A stretch of 64,000 nucleotides of DNA from Bryobacterales bacterium (GTDB lineage Bacteria; Acidobacteriota; Terriglobia; Bryobacterales; Bryobacteraceae). The notes under the pieces are model-generated. The model was given only the letters and a program-made list of their open reading frames with translations. It was not told the origin of the DNA and did no database searches. The stretch lies in assembly GCA_016713735.1 (NCBI GenBank), contig JADJOP010000015.1:124001-188000 (forward strand), in the 5' to 3' direction. Positions 37,954-46,751 of the stretch are shown piece by piece (the stretch's first letter is position 1; the number at the start of each line of letters is the position of its first letter). Both the position numbers and the translations under genes were made by a program.

Positions 37954-39147
37954 ATGCCCCTCATCACCGCCTTCCGGCTCACCTGCGTGATCATGGTGGC
38001 CATCGTCGCCCTCCCTCCGGTGGCCAACGCCGTCGCCGGGTTGCCTGCCGCGCTGGCCGGAAGCCCCCGCGCGCACGACCTGAACCTAATCCTCGCCGCC
38101 GGCCTCACCCTGGCCCTCACCTTCACCGCGCTCTTCGCCTGGAGCACCTGGGTCGTCACCCGCCCCCGCGAACGCCCCGGCAGGCTCTGGGTCCATCTGC
38201 TCATCGGCGTCCAACTGGTGCTCTCCTACCTGCTCGTGCTCGACCTCGCGCATCTCATCACCGCTCAGGTCGCCGTCACCCTCCCCGGCAAGCAGGCCTG
38301 GCGCTGGCTCATGGCTCTCATGGCCCTCGTCTGTTTCGTGGCGCTCATGTCTTGGATCGACGGCAGCTTCGTTCCCATCGGCCATGTCGAACACCTTCCG
38401 CTTCCCCTTCAGGTGTTCGTCTCGGCCCTCACCATTTGCGGCTGGAATGGCGTGGCCTTTGCCGCCGGCCGCCTCGTCGTCGCCGAACGCGGCCACAGCC
38501 GCGAACTGCTCCACCTCAACGCCGCCCTGCAAAGCACCCGCGACCTGCTGGCCCAAACCGCCCGCATGGGCGAACGCATCCGCATCGCCCGCGAACTCCA
38601 CGACACCCTCGGCCATCACCTCACCGCCCTCGCCGTTAACCTCGAACTCGCCGCCCGCCTGCCCCCCGCCGAGGCCGCGCCCATCGTCGAGCGTTCGCAA
38701 CTCATCTCGCGGCTCCTGTTGAACGATGTCCGCGAAACCGTGGCCCACATGCGCGACGACCGCAGCCTCGACATCGCCGCCTCGCTTCAGGCCCTCGCCG
38801 CCGGCGTACCCTCGCCGCCGGTCCACCTTGAGCTCTCCGGCGCCGCCTCCATCGACGATCCTGAATCCGCCCACACCCTCGTCCGCTGCGCCCAGGAAGG
38901 CCTCACCAACGCCATGCGCCACGCCGGGGCCCGCAACATCTGGCTCACCCTCTCCACCAACAACGGCCGCAGTGTGCTCGAAGTTCGCGACGATGGCCAG
39001 GGGGCCGCCTCCATCCAGCCCGGCAACGGCTTGCAGGGCATGCGCGAGCGCGTCGAAGCCCTCGGCGGCTCGCTCTCCTGGTCCAGCCCGCCCGAAGCCG
39101 GCTTCCTCCTCTCCCTCTCCCTCCCCCACGCAAAGGAGCGCCGGTGA
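37954..39147 (+). CDS. NarL-type sensor histidine kinase (HisKA_3)
   Basis: A 397-residue membrane kinase. The start at ATG 37954 follows GGGGGAG at 7-base spacing; ATG 37948 and 37897 are alternatives. Five to six hydrophobic segments fill residues 1-170 (for example LILAAGLTLALTFTALFAW, LLIGVQLVLSYLLVLDLAHL, WLMALMALVCFVALMSW). The HisKA_3 dimerisation helix holds the phospho-His in IARELHDTLGHHLTAL. The ATPase has CAQEGLTNAMRHAGA (N-box), VRDDGQG and GLQGMRERVEALGG. It overlaps its response regulator by 4 bases (GTGA). Confidence 0.92.
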   Translation: MPLITAFRLTCVIMVAIVALPPVANAVAGLPAALAGSPRAHDLNLILAAGLTLALTFTALFAWSTWVVTRPRERPGRLWVHLLIGVQLVLSYLLVLDLAHLITAQVAVTLPGKQAWRWLMALMALVCFVALMSWIDGSFVPIGHVEHLPLPLQVFVSALTICGWNGVAFAAGRLVVAERGHSRELLHLNAALQSTRDLLAQTARMGERIRIARELHDTLGHHLTALAVNLELAARLPPAEAAPIVERSQLISRLLLNDVRETVAHMRDDRSLDIAASLQALAAGVPSPPVHLELSGAASIDDPESAHTLVRCAQEGLTNAMRHAGARNIWLTLSTNNGRSVLEVRDDGQGAASIQPGNGLQGMRERVEALGGSLSWSSPPEAGFLLSLSLPHAKERR

Positions 39148-39788
39148 TCCGCGTCCTGCTCATTGAAGACCACGCCCTCATCCGCCGCGGCATTGCCGAC
39201 CTCATCGACCTCACCGGCGATCTGAAGGTCGTGGCCCAGGGCGAGGACGGCGACGACGCACTCCGCCTGCTCGCCTCCGCCGAGGCCGATGTCGCCCTGC
39301 TCGACATCCAACTGCCCAAGCTCTCCGGCGTCGAAGTGCTCGAGCGCCTGCGCCAGCAGGGCACGCCGTTCCCGCCCGCCCTCCTGCTCACCACCTTCGA
39401 CGACGACGACATGCTGCTCCGCGGCATTCGCGCCGGAGCCCGCGGCTTCCTCCTCAAGGCCGTCTCGTTTGAGGATCTCGCCGCCAGCATTCGCGCCGTC
39501 GCCGCCGGGGAAACCGCGTTCAAGCCCGCCTTCACCGAGCGTGTCCGCCGCATCCTCCAGAAAGAGGCTTCGCCCTCGTCCGCCGCCGCCCTCGTCGAGG
39601 CCCTCACCCGGCGCGAAACCGAGATTCTGCGCCTCATGGCCGGCGGCTTCAGTAACCGTGAAATCGGCGACCTGCTCGACATGTCCGAAGGCACCGTGCG
39701 CAATCACGGCTCGGCCATCTTCTCCAAACTCGCCGTGCGCGACCGTACGCGCGCCGTGCTCAAGGGCATCGAGCTGGGCCTTGTCTAG
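39144..39788 (+). CDS. NarL/FixJ-type response regulator with LuxR HTH
   Basis: A 214-residue regulator starting with GTG. The receiver has acidic residues IEDH (7-10), phospho-acceptor Asp54 (ALLDIQLP), switch Thr in LLTTFDD and Lys in FLLKAVS. Residues about 150-205 are the LuxR-type helix-turn-helix (LTRRETEILRLMAGGFSNREIGDLLDMSEGTVRNH). It is translationally coupled to the upstream kinase. The GH88 gene begins 84 bases later and might be a target, but no operator is evident. Confidence 0.93.
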   Translation: MIRVLLIEDHALIRRGIADLIDLTGDLKVVAQGEDGDDALRLLASAEADVALLDIQLPKLSGVEVLERLRQQGTPFPPALLLTTFDDDDMLLRGIRAGARGFLLKAVSFEDLAASIRAVAAGETAFKPAFTERVRRILQKEASPSSAAALVEALTRRETEILRLMAGGFSNREIGDLLDMSEGTVRNHGSAIFSKLAVRDRTRAVLKGIELGLV

Positions 39789-39871
39789 CCCGCCCGCCCG
39801 CTTTCTCCGCGCCTTCGTCCGCCCCGCGCGCCCTCCCCCTGCCTGCAAATGACTGCGCTAACCTGAATGTT

Positions 39872-40999
39872 GTGATCCACTTCGAACTCGAATCCGACCG
39901 CGCCCTGTTTGAGCGCACCATGGACTTCGCTCAGCAGCAGACGCAGTCCCTCATCGAGCGCCACCCCGACTTCTATCCCATGTACACCCAGGACGGCGCC
40001 TGGAAGCACGATGGCCCGAAGTGGACCCACTGGTGCGACGGCTTCTTCCCCGGCATGATGTGGCTCTTCTCCAAACACGAAGGCCCGGAGTCAGCCGAAG
40101 GCCGCTACTGGCAGGACCTCGCCGTGCGCTACACCCGCCCGCTCGAGTCGCGCAAGCTCGACCGCGAAGTCCACGACCTCGGCTTCATCTTCCTCAGCAC
40201 CTACCACCGCTGGTATCGCCAGACCGGCGACAAAGCGCTCAATGATGTCCTCATCCAGGCCGGCCAGACCCTCGCCATGCGCTTCAAGGAAAAAGGCCAC
40301 TACCTGCGCAGCTTCGTCTCCGACGATTCCCTCTTCATCGACATCATGATGAACGTCGGCATCATCTTCTACGCCGCCCGTGAAACCGGCGACCGCCGCC
40401 TGCGCGACATCGCCATCCGCCACTGCCTCACCACCCGCCGCACGCTCGTCCGCGGCGATGGCTCCACGGCTCATGAAGGCCTCTTCGATCTCGATACCGG
40501 CGAGTTCCTCAAGCAAACCACCCACCAGGGCTACCGCGGCGACTCCTGCTGGTCGCGCGGACTTGCCTGGGCCCTTTACGGCTTCGGCACCGCCTACGAG
40601 TATTCCCGCGACCCGCACTTCCTCCGCACCGCCGAAGCCTGCTGCGACTACTACATCGCCCACACCCCCGCCGATGGCGTTCCGCCCTGGGACTACAACG
40701 CGCCCAACGATTCGCGCAAGCAGGTGGACACCTCCGCCGCCGCCATCGCCGCCGCCGGCATGCTGCGCCTCTCGCGCCTGCTCTCCGACCCCATCAAGGG
40801 CCACTTCTACTGGTCCACCGCGCTCCGCATTCTGCGCACGCTGTGTGAGAAATACACCGCCGACGGCGATCCGCAATGGGAAGGCGTGCTCAAGGGCGGC
40901 GTCTACCACATCCACAAGAACCTCGGCGTCAACGAGAGCGTCATGTGGGGCGAGTACTTCTTCATCGAAGCCCTCGAACACGCCCTGCGCAAACTCTAG
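39872..40999 (+). CDS. Glycoside hydrolase family 88 (unsaturated glucuronyl/galacturonyl hydrolase)
   Basis: A 375-residue (alpha/alpha)6-barrel enzyme starting with GTG and lacking a signal peptide, so cytoplasmic. The family hydrates the double bond of unsaturated uronic acids made by polysaccharide lyases. Asp102 (EVHDLGFIFLS) and Asp157 (SLFIDIMMNV) match the two catalytic Asp positions of family members. TTHQGYRGDSCWSRGLAWALYGFG and WGEYFFIEALE are typical conserved blocks. No polysaccharide lyase is in the window. The 3' end is close to a convergent hybrid kinase whose open frame continues antisense through this gene. Confidence 0.9.
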   Translation: MIHFELESDRALFERTMDFAQQQTQSLIERHPDFYPMYTQDGAWKHDGPKWTHWCDGFFPGMMWLFSKHEGPESAEGRYWQDLAVRYTRPLESRKLDREVHDLGFIFLSTYHRWYRQTGDKALNDVLIQAGQTLAMRFKEKGHYLRSFVSDDSLFIDIMMNVGIIFYAARETGDRRLRDIAIRHCLTTRRTLVRGDGSTAHEGLFDLDTGEFLKQTTHQGYRGDSCWSRGLAWALYGFGTAYEYSRDPHFLRTAEACCDYYIAHTPADGVPPWDYNAPNDSRKQVDTSAAAIAAAGMLRLSRLLSDPIKGHFYWSTALRILRTLCEKYTADGDPQWEGVLKGGVYHIHKNLGVNESVMWGEYFFIEALEHALRKL

Positions 41000-41054
41000 G
41001 CGCATCCAGCGCCTCCGCTGCGCCCACCCGCCGCCGCGCGCCCACCCGCAGCGC

Positions 41055-43368
41055 TTACCCACCGAGCTTACCCGCCCCCAGTTCGCCTCAACCCAGCGGC
41101 TGCCGCGGCCGGCGATGCGCTCGCGCAGAAACCGCAGGTTTACCGGCTTGCCGATGTGATCGTCGGCTCCGGCGGCCAGGCAGCGCTGCCGGTCCTCATC
41201 AAACGCAAAAGCGGTGAGGGCCACGATCAGGGCTCCGCGCGAGCCTCCCGGCGCCGCCCGGATGCGCCGGATCGCCTCCACGCCGTCGATTCCCGGAAGC
41301 TGGATGTCCATCAGAATCACATCGAACTCTCTCTGCGTGGCCAACTCCACCGCTCCCAACCCGTCCTCCACGCACGTCACCACGCACCCGTGCCGGCTCA
41401 GCGTCCGTTCGATGATCAGGCTGTTGGTCGAATTGTCCTCCACCAGCAGCACCTTCCGTCCCTCCAGCGACTCCTCCTCCCTCCCATCCGGCGCCGCTGC
41501 CGCCGCCTCCCCAGTCCCCTCGTCCGGCGCCCGCAGCGGCAATTCAAACCAGAACGTCGAACCCTCTCCCGCCTCGCTCTCCACGCCGATCCGCCCGCCC
41601 ATTGCCGCCACCACCTGGCTGCAGATCGTCAACCCCAGCCCCACGCCCCCCGATGGCGTCGCCGCCCCCGATTCCACCTGTTGAAAGCGCTCGAAAATCC
41701 GCGCCTGGTCCGCCCGTCCGATGCCCGGCCCCGTGTCCGCCACCTCAAATCGCAGCCGCTCCTCCCTGGCCTCAATGCGCAGCGTCACCGTTCCACTCGC
41801 CGTGAATTTGATGGCGTTCGAAATCAGATTGGTGAGCACCTGCTTCACCCGGTACGGGTCCAGCATCGCCGCCGCCGGCGTCTCCGCGCTTGCCTCCAGC
41901 CGCAGCTCCAGCCCGGCCCGCATGGCGGCCGGCTCCATCAGCCGCATCACCTCCCGCGCAACCTGCACGATGTCGGTGCTCCGTGGCTCGTGCCGCACAT
42001 GCCCCGCCGCCAGCCGCGAGTGCTCCAGAATGTCGTTCAGCAGGTTCATCAGCGAGCCGCCGCAACTTTGAATCGCATCCACGGAAAGCCGCTGCTCCTC
42101 GCTTAACTCCGATTCATGCAACAGTTGCGACATCCCCAGCAACCCGTTCAACGGCGTTCGCAACTCATGGCTCATGTTGGCCAAGAACTCGCCCTTCACC
42201 TTCGATGAGGCCTGCTCGGCCAGCAGCGCCTCATGCAGCGCCCGCTCGGCCCGCCGCCGCTTCCAGATGTTGGCCATCAGCAGCAGCATGATCCCCGTCT
42301 GCGCCAGCGCCAACACGGCCGCCCCCGCGATCCAACTCCCGTAGCGGTACCACAGCCCGGTTGGCTCATGCGCCAGCGTCGAGTTCTTCGGCAACGACTG
42401 GGCATCCACTCCCCACCGCGCCAGTTGCTTGTAGTCGAACACGAAGTCGAGCAACTCATCGGTGATCACCGCGATCCGCGCCGGCGGCTCCCCCTGCAAC
42501 ACGCGAATCAACTGCTGAGCCACGAAGTGGCCATGCCCCTTCCCCATGTTCGCCGTCGAACAGAACAGCAGCGACTCCGGATCCTCGATGCCCACCGCGT
42601 ACACCGGAGCCTGTGTCGCCGCCGCGACGATGGTCACCACGCGGTGCGAGGGTACATGCGGCTGGTCCCGCAAACTGTTCATCGGCAGCAGAAACACCAG
42701 TTGATCCGGCTCGAGCGACCGTAGCCGCGTCTCCAACTCCCGTTGCGTCAGCTCCGCCCCGTTCCAGTACGCAAACTTCGCTCCCCCAGCCAGACTCTCC
42801 GCCTCGCGGAATCCCCCCGCGACTCCCCGGCCCGTCGACGAGTTGTCCTGAATGACTACGCCGCGCTTCCGGTCCGGATGAAGCCGCCACGCCATCTTGA
42901 GAATGGAATCGAGCGTGAAGTCCTCGAATACCCCAGTGAAACGGTTCCTCGGCAGCGCATCCCGCAGGCCCTTGTCGTTCAACCCCCGTACACCAGCGGC
43001 GTGTCCATCCCAAACAGAGCGCCATGCTCCAGCACATACCGGATGGCAGCGTCATCCAAGGCCACGATGGCGCTGAAGCGCTTCCCGCCATGACGCCCTT
43101 GGAACCACTGCGCAAACTGGCTGGACGCCTCCGGTGAGCGCACCGCATCCAGATACTCCACCCACAACCGCGTCTCAAACGGCTGCTGCTGCACACGCTC
43201 ATGCAGGCCCTGAATCTGGGAGTCGGTCCAGGGTTGACCAGGGCGATACGAACTCAGCACCAGAACGTCGTGCTGCGCCGCTCCCAGCAGAGTGACCAGC
43301 AGGCTGCCGCCCAGGAGCAAAGCAAGGTGCCTGAGCGAAAACGCACCCGCCCACTCGACACAAGACAT
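41055..43368 (-). pseudogene. Hybrid sensor histidine kinase with periplasmic binding-protein-like sensor; frameshifted
   Basis: From ATG 43368 the product has a signal/anchor helix, then a periplasmic ABC-substrate-binding-like sensor (VLVLSSYRPGQPWTDSQIQG; later VVTIVAAATQAPVYAVGIED). A TM helix (WIAGAAVLALAQTGIMLLLMANIW), HisKA (FLANMSHELRTPLNGL), HATPase (NLISNAIKFT, DTGPGIG, GVGLGLTIC) and receiver (VILMDIQLPGIDGVEAIRR) follow. The first 127 residues are in another frame: one more C in the CCCCC run at 42983-42987 joins YGG to LNDKGLRDALP. At the 3' end the frame lacks a stop and runs to 40091; one more C in the run at 41075-41079 would bring the TAA at 41055 into frame. Both lesions look like single-base deletions. 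Confidence 0.8.
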
Positions 43369-43471
43369 GGCTGACCGGGAATCCCCCCTCACGGAGAGCA
43401 TATCGTGCTTCGCACAGGGGAATGTGAGCCTTTGTTCCGAAACCGCCGCCTACCCCGGCCCACGGCCTGCT

Positions 43472-43652
43472 AGCCCGGATGTTTCACCACGATCGCAGCG
43501 AGGAGCGAGGAGAGCCGTGCGAATGCAAGGCGCGTGAAGTGTGCCGGACGCAGGCGTACTGGAACAGTACGTCGAGGACGGCATGCGAGCGCAACGCAGC
43601 AGTCGCGCGGTGATCGCGCTCCGCAGCCGATGGCTGGTGAAATTTCCGGGCT
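43472..43652. repeat. 181-bp imperfect palindromic element with terminal inverted repeats
   Basis: The left end reads AGCCCGGATGTTTCACCACG; the reverse complement of the right end reads AGCCCGGAAATTTCACCAGC, 16 of 20 identical. The exact centre of the element is a perfect 7-bp hairpin, CGTACTG-GAA-CAGTACG (43555-43571). The arms between are also partly complementary. The layout resembles non-autonomous, foldback or REP/MITE-like intergenic elements. There is no ORF inside and no second copy in the window. Its right end supplies the stop codon of the flanking minus-strand gene. Confidence 0.6.
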
Positions 43653-44289
43653 AACGGCCCGTGGTTTCCGCCGCCGCGGGTACGCTGTCGCTCGCGCCGG
43701 CCCGCAACACCAGAATCGCTGGCTCATGAAAGGCAAACGTCTCGGCCAGCAACTCCCGCGCGTGAAAGGCTGGCTTGGCGATTCCCTTATCGGCGTGCAG
43801 CCGCGTCTGGCCCAGAATGTGATACAGCTCATGTGCCAGCACACGGCCCAAGGCACGCCCGAAGAGATAGTTGCGCCGAGCTCCCGGCTCGTCCCGCATC
43901 AGCGCCGCGGTCAGCCGTTTCACCGCCCCGCAATTCACGGTTGTGAAGGGGAGAATCACACCGTCCTGCACCGGCGTCGAGGCCAGGGCTGCCGGACGGC
44001 CCGCCCATGCCAACTCGACGTCTTCGCGCGCCGGCGTGCAGGAACCTTCAAACCGCGCCACCACCACCGCCTGGAAATCCTCGTGCCGGCTGGCTTCGCG
44101 CAACTCCCGCCACACCAACTTCACTCCCGCCGGCCGCAGCAGCGCCTGGGTCTCCCGCTGCAGCAACTCAACAATCGCCGCCGGCTGTTCCGCGCCTGCC
44201 TTGAGATACACGGCCACTTCGGCCTCCTGTGCAGGCAGGCACACACACACCATCACTAGGCCGACCAGGGCCGCGAGTACGTTTCGCAT
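43651..44289 (-). CDS. Secreted HExxH putative metalloprotein
   Basis: A 212-residue exported protein (signal peptide MRNVLAALVGLVMVCVCLPAQ). Residue about 150 begins HELYHILGQTRLH, an HExxHxxG zinc-protease-like motif with a later His, followed by KGIAKPAFHARELL. The GxxH spacing is longer than in true metzincins. Acidobacteria carry many small secreted proteins with this HExxH plus G-I-(M/A) layout, whose activity is unproven. Cysteines in GSCTPA and VNCGAVK could form a disulfide. The TAG stop is formed by the end of the adjacent palindromic element. Confidence 0.75.
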   Translation of the reverse strand: MRNVLAALVGLVMVCVCLPAQEAEVAVYLKAGAEQPAAIVELLQRETQALLRPAGVKLVWRELREASRHEDFQAVVVARFEGSCTPAREDVELAWAGRPAALASTPVQDGVILPFTTVNCGAVKRLTAALMRDEPGARRNYLFGRALGRVLAHELYHILGQTRLHADKGIAKPAFHARELLAETFAFHEPAILVLRAGASDSVPAAAETTGR

Positions 44290-44306
44290 AAGGAACGCTC
44301 CGACGG

Positions 44307-44318
44307 GGAGACGTCTCC
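44307..44318. promoter_or_regulatory. 12-bp perfect palindrome, possible operator
   Basis: GGAGACGTCTCC lies 18 bases upstream of the HExxH gene start, inside a 126-base gap. The palindrome is perfect and sits where a repressor or RNA hairpin would act. There is no second copy to support an operator, so this is tentative. Confidence 0.25.
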
Positions 44319-44415
44319 GGACACGAACAGCCTACAAGAGGGCGAACAGGAGTGCAACCACCCCCCTCTTCCATGCCCTGGCCCGGCCGCCCCGCCGGCC
44401 CAACCCGCGAAACGC

Positions 44416-45486
44416 TCACCCCACCGGCGCGCCGTCGAGCCGCGTCCTGGCCACGCTCATGCCGGCTTCAATCACCTGCTGCGCCCGCAGCCCGTCCCGG
44501 TGCGAGGTCGGAAACGGCTCGCCCTTACGGCAGCAGTCGATGAACGCCGCCGCCTCGGCCTTGTACGCCGGGCCAAAGCGCTCCTGGAACTCCGGTGCGT
44601 CCGCCCCACCCTTGCCGCCGGGGAACACCTTGCGCTCGATCGGCGCTGCCGCCCCGCGGCGTCCAAACGCCTCCACGACAATCTCCTGCGGCCGCTGCGA
44701 GAACCGCCCAATCTGAATCTGCCCCTGGTCGCCATACACGATCGACTCCACGCGGTAGCCCGACACGTGGTTGCGCGTCACCTGCACCTGCCCCAGCAAC
44801 TCCTCGCCAAACCACATGTAGAGCATGGCGTCGTCGTAATCCTCCTGGCACTTGGCAACGTGCTTGTTGTGCAGCACCGAGCCCACCGCCATCGCCCGGT
44901 CCGGCATGCGCCCGGCAAACCAGAGGATTTCATCGACGTTATGCACCGACATATCGGGCAGAATGCCGCCGCTCTGGTAGGCGTCCGGCGGCGGACCTGA
45001 GTCCTCCAGCGCCGAGTAGATCTTGAACATGCGGCCAATGGCGCCCTGCTCCACCAGTTGCTTGCCGTAGGCGAGCGCGGGATCAAACCGTCGCTGGAAG
45101 GCCAGCATCAGCGAGTCGGGGTAGTCGCGGTCCAGCTCCGCGCAGCAGGCCACGTCGCCCGCCAGCGTTCCGGTGAGCGGCTTTTCCATCAGCACGCGGT
45201 GGCCGGCGCGAACGAGCGCCATGGCGTGCGCCTGGTGATGCTCGGTCGGCGTCACCACCATCGTCGCCCGGCACAGGTCGGCCTTCAGATACTCCTCGAG
45301 CGTGGTGAACAGCGGACCTTCGAAGCCGGCCGCCTCGGCGACCGCCCGCAGCCGCACCGCGTCCTGGTCGACAATGGCGCGCACCCGGCACACGCCCTCC
45401 TCGCGTTCCAACTCCAGCAGGTGGCGTGCGTGAACGGCCCCCATGCGGCCGACGCCGATAATGGCGAGATCAAGTGGTGGGGTCAT
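44416..45486 (-). CDS. Gfo/Idh/MocA-family oxidoreductase
   Basis: A 356-residue NAD(P)-dependent sugar-type oxidoreductase. The Rossmann start is LAIIGVGRMGAVHARHLLELE. MVVTPTEHHQAHAMALVRAGHRVLMEKPL contains the family EKP motif with catalytic Lys. The C-terminal domain has GGILPDMSVHNVDEILWFAG, with the Asp and His of the HxxD-type active site. The layout is closest to inositol 2-dehydrogenase-like members. No signal peptide is present. A 170-base divergent gap with a CGGCGGCG-CAA-CGCCGCCG hairpin (45547-45565) precedes it. Confidence 0.88.
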   Translation of the reverse strand: MTPPLDLAIIGVGRMGAVHARHLLELEREEGVCRVRAIVDQDAVRLRAVAEAAGFEGPLFTTLEEYLKADLCRATMVVTPTEHHQAHAMALVRAGHRVLMEKPLTGTLAGDVACCAELDRDYPDSLMLAFQRRFDPALAYGKQLVEQGAIGRMFKIYSALEDSGPPPDAYQSGGILPDMSVHNVDEILWFAGRMPDRAMAVGSVLHNKHVAKCQEDYDDAMLYMWFGEELLGQVQVTRNHVSGYRVESIVYGDQGQIQIGRFSQRPQEIVVEAFGRRGAAAPIERKVFPGGKGGADAPEFQERFGPAYKAEAAAFIDCCRKGEPFPTSHRDGLRAQQVIEAGMSVARTRLDGAPVG

Positions 45487-45546
45487 ACGAGGTGTGCTCT
45501 TTCTGGCGGCGGCGCCAAGCGAGGTGATGAAAAACAGGTGACTGCC

Positions 45547-45565
45547 CGGCGGCGCAACGCCGCCG
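45547..45565 (-). promoter_or_regulatory. Hairpin in the divergent leader region
   Basis: A perfect 8-bp stem CGGCGGCG / CGCCGCCG with a CAA loop lies 60 bases upstream of the Gfo/Idh/MocA start, in the 170-base gap shared with the divergent secreted protein. It could be a leader or attenuator structure; it could also be chance in GC-rich DNA. Confidence 0.25.
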
Positions 45566-45656
45566 AAGAGCCGTTATAGCAGAGCTGTGGGCGAGCGGCC
45601 AAGCGCCCCGCACTTCGCGGCGACTTTTTTGCCGTCCGCCACGTCTCAAGAGAACG

Positions 45657-46688
45657 ATGAAACTTGTGATCGCACTCCTCCTGCTGGCGGCGGCGGCCGT
45701 CGAAGGCTGCACGTGCATGGGGCGGCGGCCCTTCTGCGAAGTTCCGCCAATGGTGGGTCCGCACACCGGCAAGGCCGTGTTTGTGGGCATGGTCGTCGCC
45801 GCGGACCCGATCACCGGCTTCGGCCGTGATCGGCGCATCCGCTTCCGCGTGGAAGAGCAGTTTCTCGGCTCGCCGGGCAGCGAGTTCACACTTCTCGGCG
45901 GCAGCGGCCTGTGTTGTGACTGCAGTGTCGCCTTTCAGGTCGGGCGGCGCTACCTGGTGGTGGCTCATCAGAACGAAGGCAGGTGGTCCACCAACGGCTG
46001 CTACGGGACAAGCGAATTGGACGGGCGGCGGGCGGAAATCGAGCTGCGTGCACTCCACGAGTGGAAACAGGGCAAGGCGATGACCCGCAGCCTGGACGGC
46101 GCGGTTGCCGACAACACCAGGCGAGGGCTGGCGGGGTTCCGCACCAATCCCCCACCGGCCGGATGGAAGGTGACCCTCACCGGTCCCGGTATGCTGCGCG
46201 AAACCGCGACAGGCGAGGATGGTGGGTTTGACTTCGACCTACTACCCGCGGCCCGGCTTCGGTTGACCCTCTCCCCTCCCCTTGGATGGCTCGGGGAACG
46301 CACGCCGCCACAGGAGGTGGATCTCACCACGGCTGCGTGCGCGTCGGCCCACTTCGAGGTGCGGGAGGTGCAGGGGAGTGTTCGCGGCCGCCTCCGCCGC
46401 GAGGATGGCCGCACCCCCCAGTGGCTTCCCGTCACAGCCGTCCCGGCCTCCGCCGCCATCGTCGGCCGCTCCTTCCCCGAGGCGCACACCAATGCCGCCG
46501 GCGAGTTCACCCTCGACGGCCTCGAACCGGGCGACTACCTCCTCGCCGTCCACCTCAGCGCACAGCCGGATTCGGGACTCGTGCGCAGCTACTACCCCGG
46601 AGTGGCCGAACCCTCCCAGGCCCACCACTTCCGCGTCGAACGCGGCCAGACCGTCGACCTCCCCGAATGGACACTACCCCGCCGCTAA
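45657..46688 (+). CDS. Secreted Cys-rich NTR/TIMP-like protein with carboxypeptidase-regulatory-like domains
   Basis: A 343-residue exported protein (signal to about residue 17). The mature N-terminus is Cys-rich (CTCMGRRPFC, then AVFVGMVVAADP, GLCCDCSVAF, NGCYGTSEL), resembling the netrin/TIMP-like fold found in some bacterial secreted proteins. Residues about 165-245 and 255-343 look like beta-sandwich CarboxypepD_reg-type domains: GWKVTLTGPGMLRETATGEDGGFDFDLLP and AHTNAAGEFTLDGLEPGDYLLAVHL. Function is unknown; a surface-binding or inhibitor role is only speculation. It ends in a strong terminator shared with infC. Confidence 0.72.
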   Translation: MKLVIALLLLAAAAVEGCTCMGRRPFCEVPPMVGPHTGKAVFVGMVVAADPITGFGRDRRIRFRVEEQFLGSPGSEFTLLGGSGLCCDCSVAFQVGRRYLVVAHQNEGRWSTNGCYGTSELDGRRAEIELRALHEWKQGKAMTRSLDGAVADNTRRGLAGFRTNPPPAGWKVTLTGPGMLRETATGEDGGFDFDLLPAARLRLTLSPPLGWLGERTPPQEVDLTTAACASAHFEVREVQGSVRGRLRREDGRTPQWLPVTAVPASAAIVGRSFPEAHTNAAGEFTLDGLEPGDYLLAVHLSAQPDSGLVRSYYPGVAEPSQAHHFRVERGQTVDLPEWTLPRR

Positions 46689-46693
46689 CGCAA

Positions 46694-46728
46694 AACCGCC
46701 GCCGGCGCAGCCTGCGCGGGCGGCGGTT
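46694..46728 (-). terminator. Terminator between infC and the convergent secreted-protein gene
   Basis: A perfect 10-bp stem (AACCGCCGCC / GGCGGCGGTT) encloses further inner pairing (GCGCAG / CTGCGC). Read on the minus strand it is followed by TTTTGC, a short U-tract, so it fits infC transcription best. It may also stop plus-strand transcripts. Confidence 0.6.
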
Positions 46729-46751
46729 CGAAATTCGGATGATCCGGCCGG

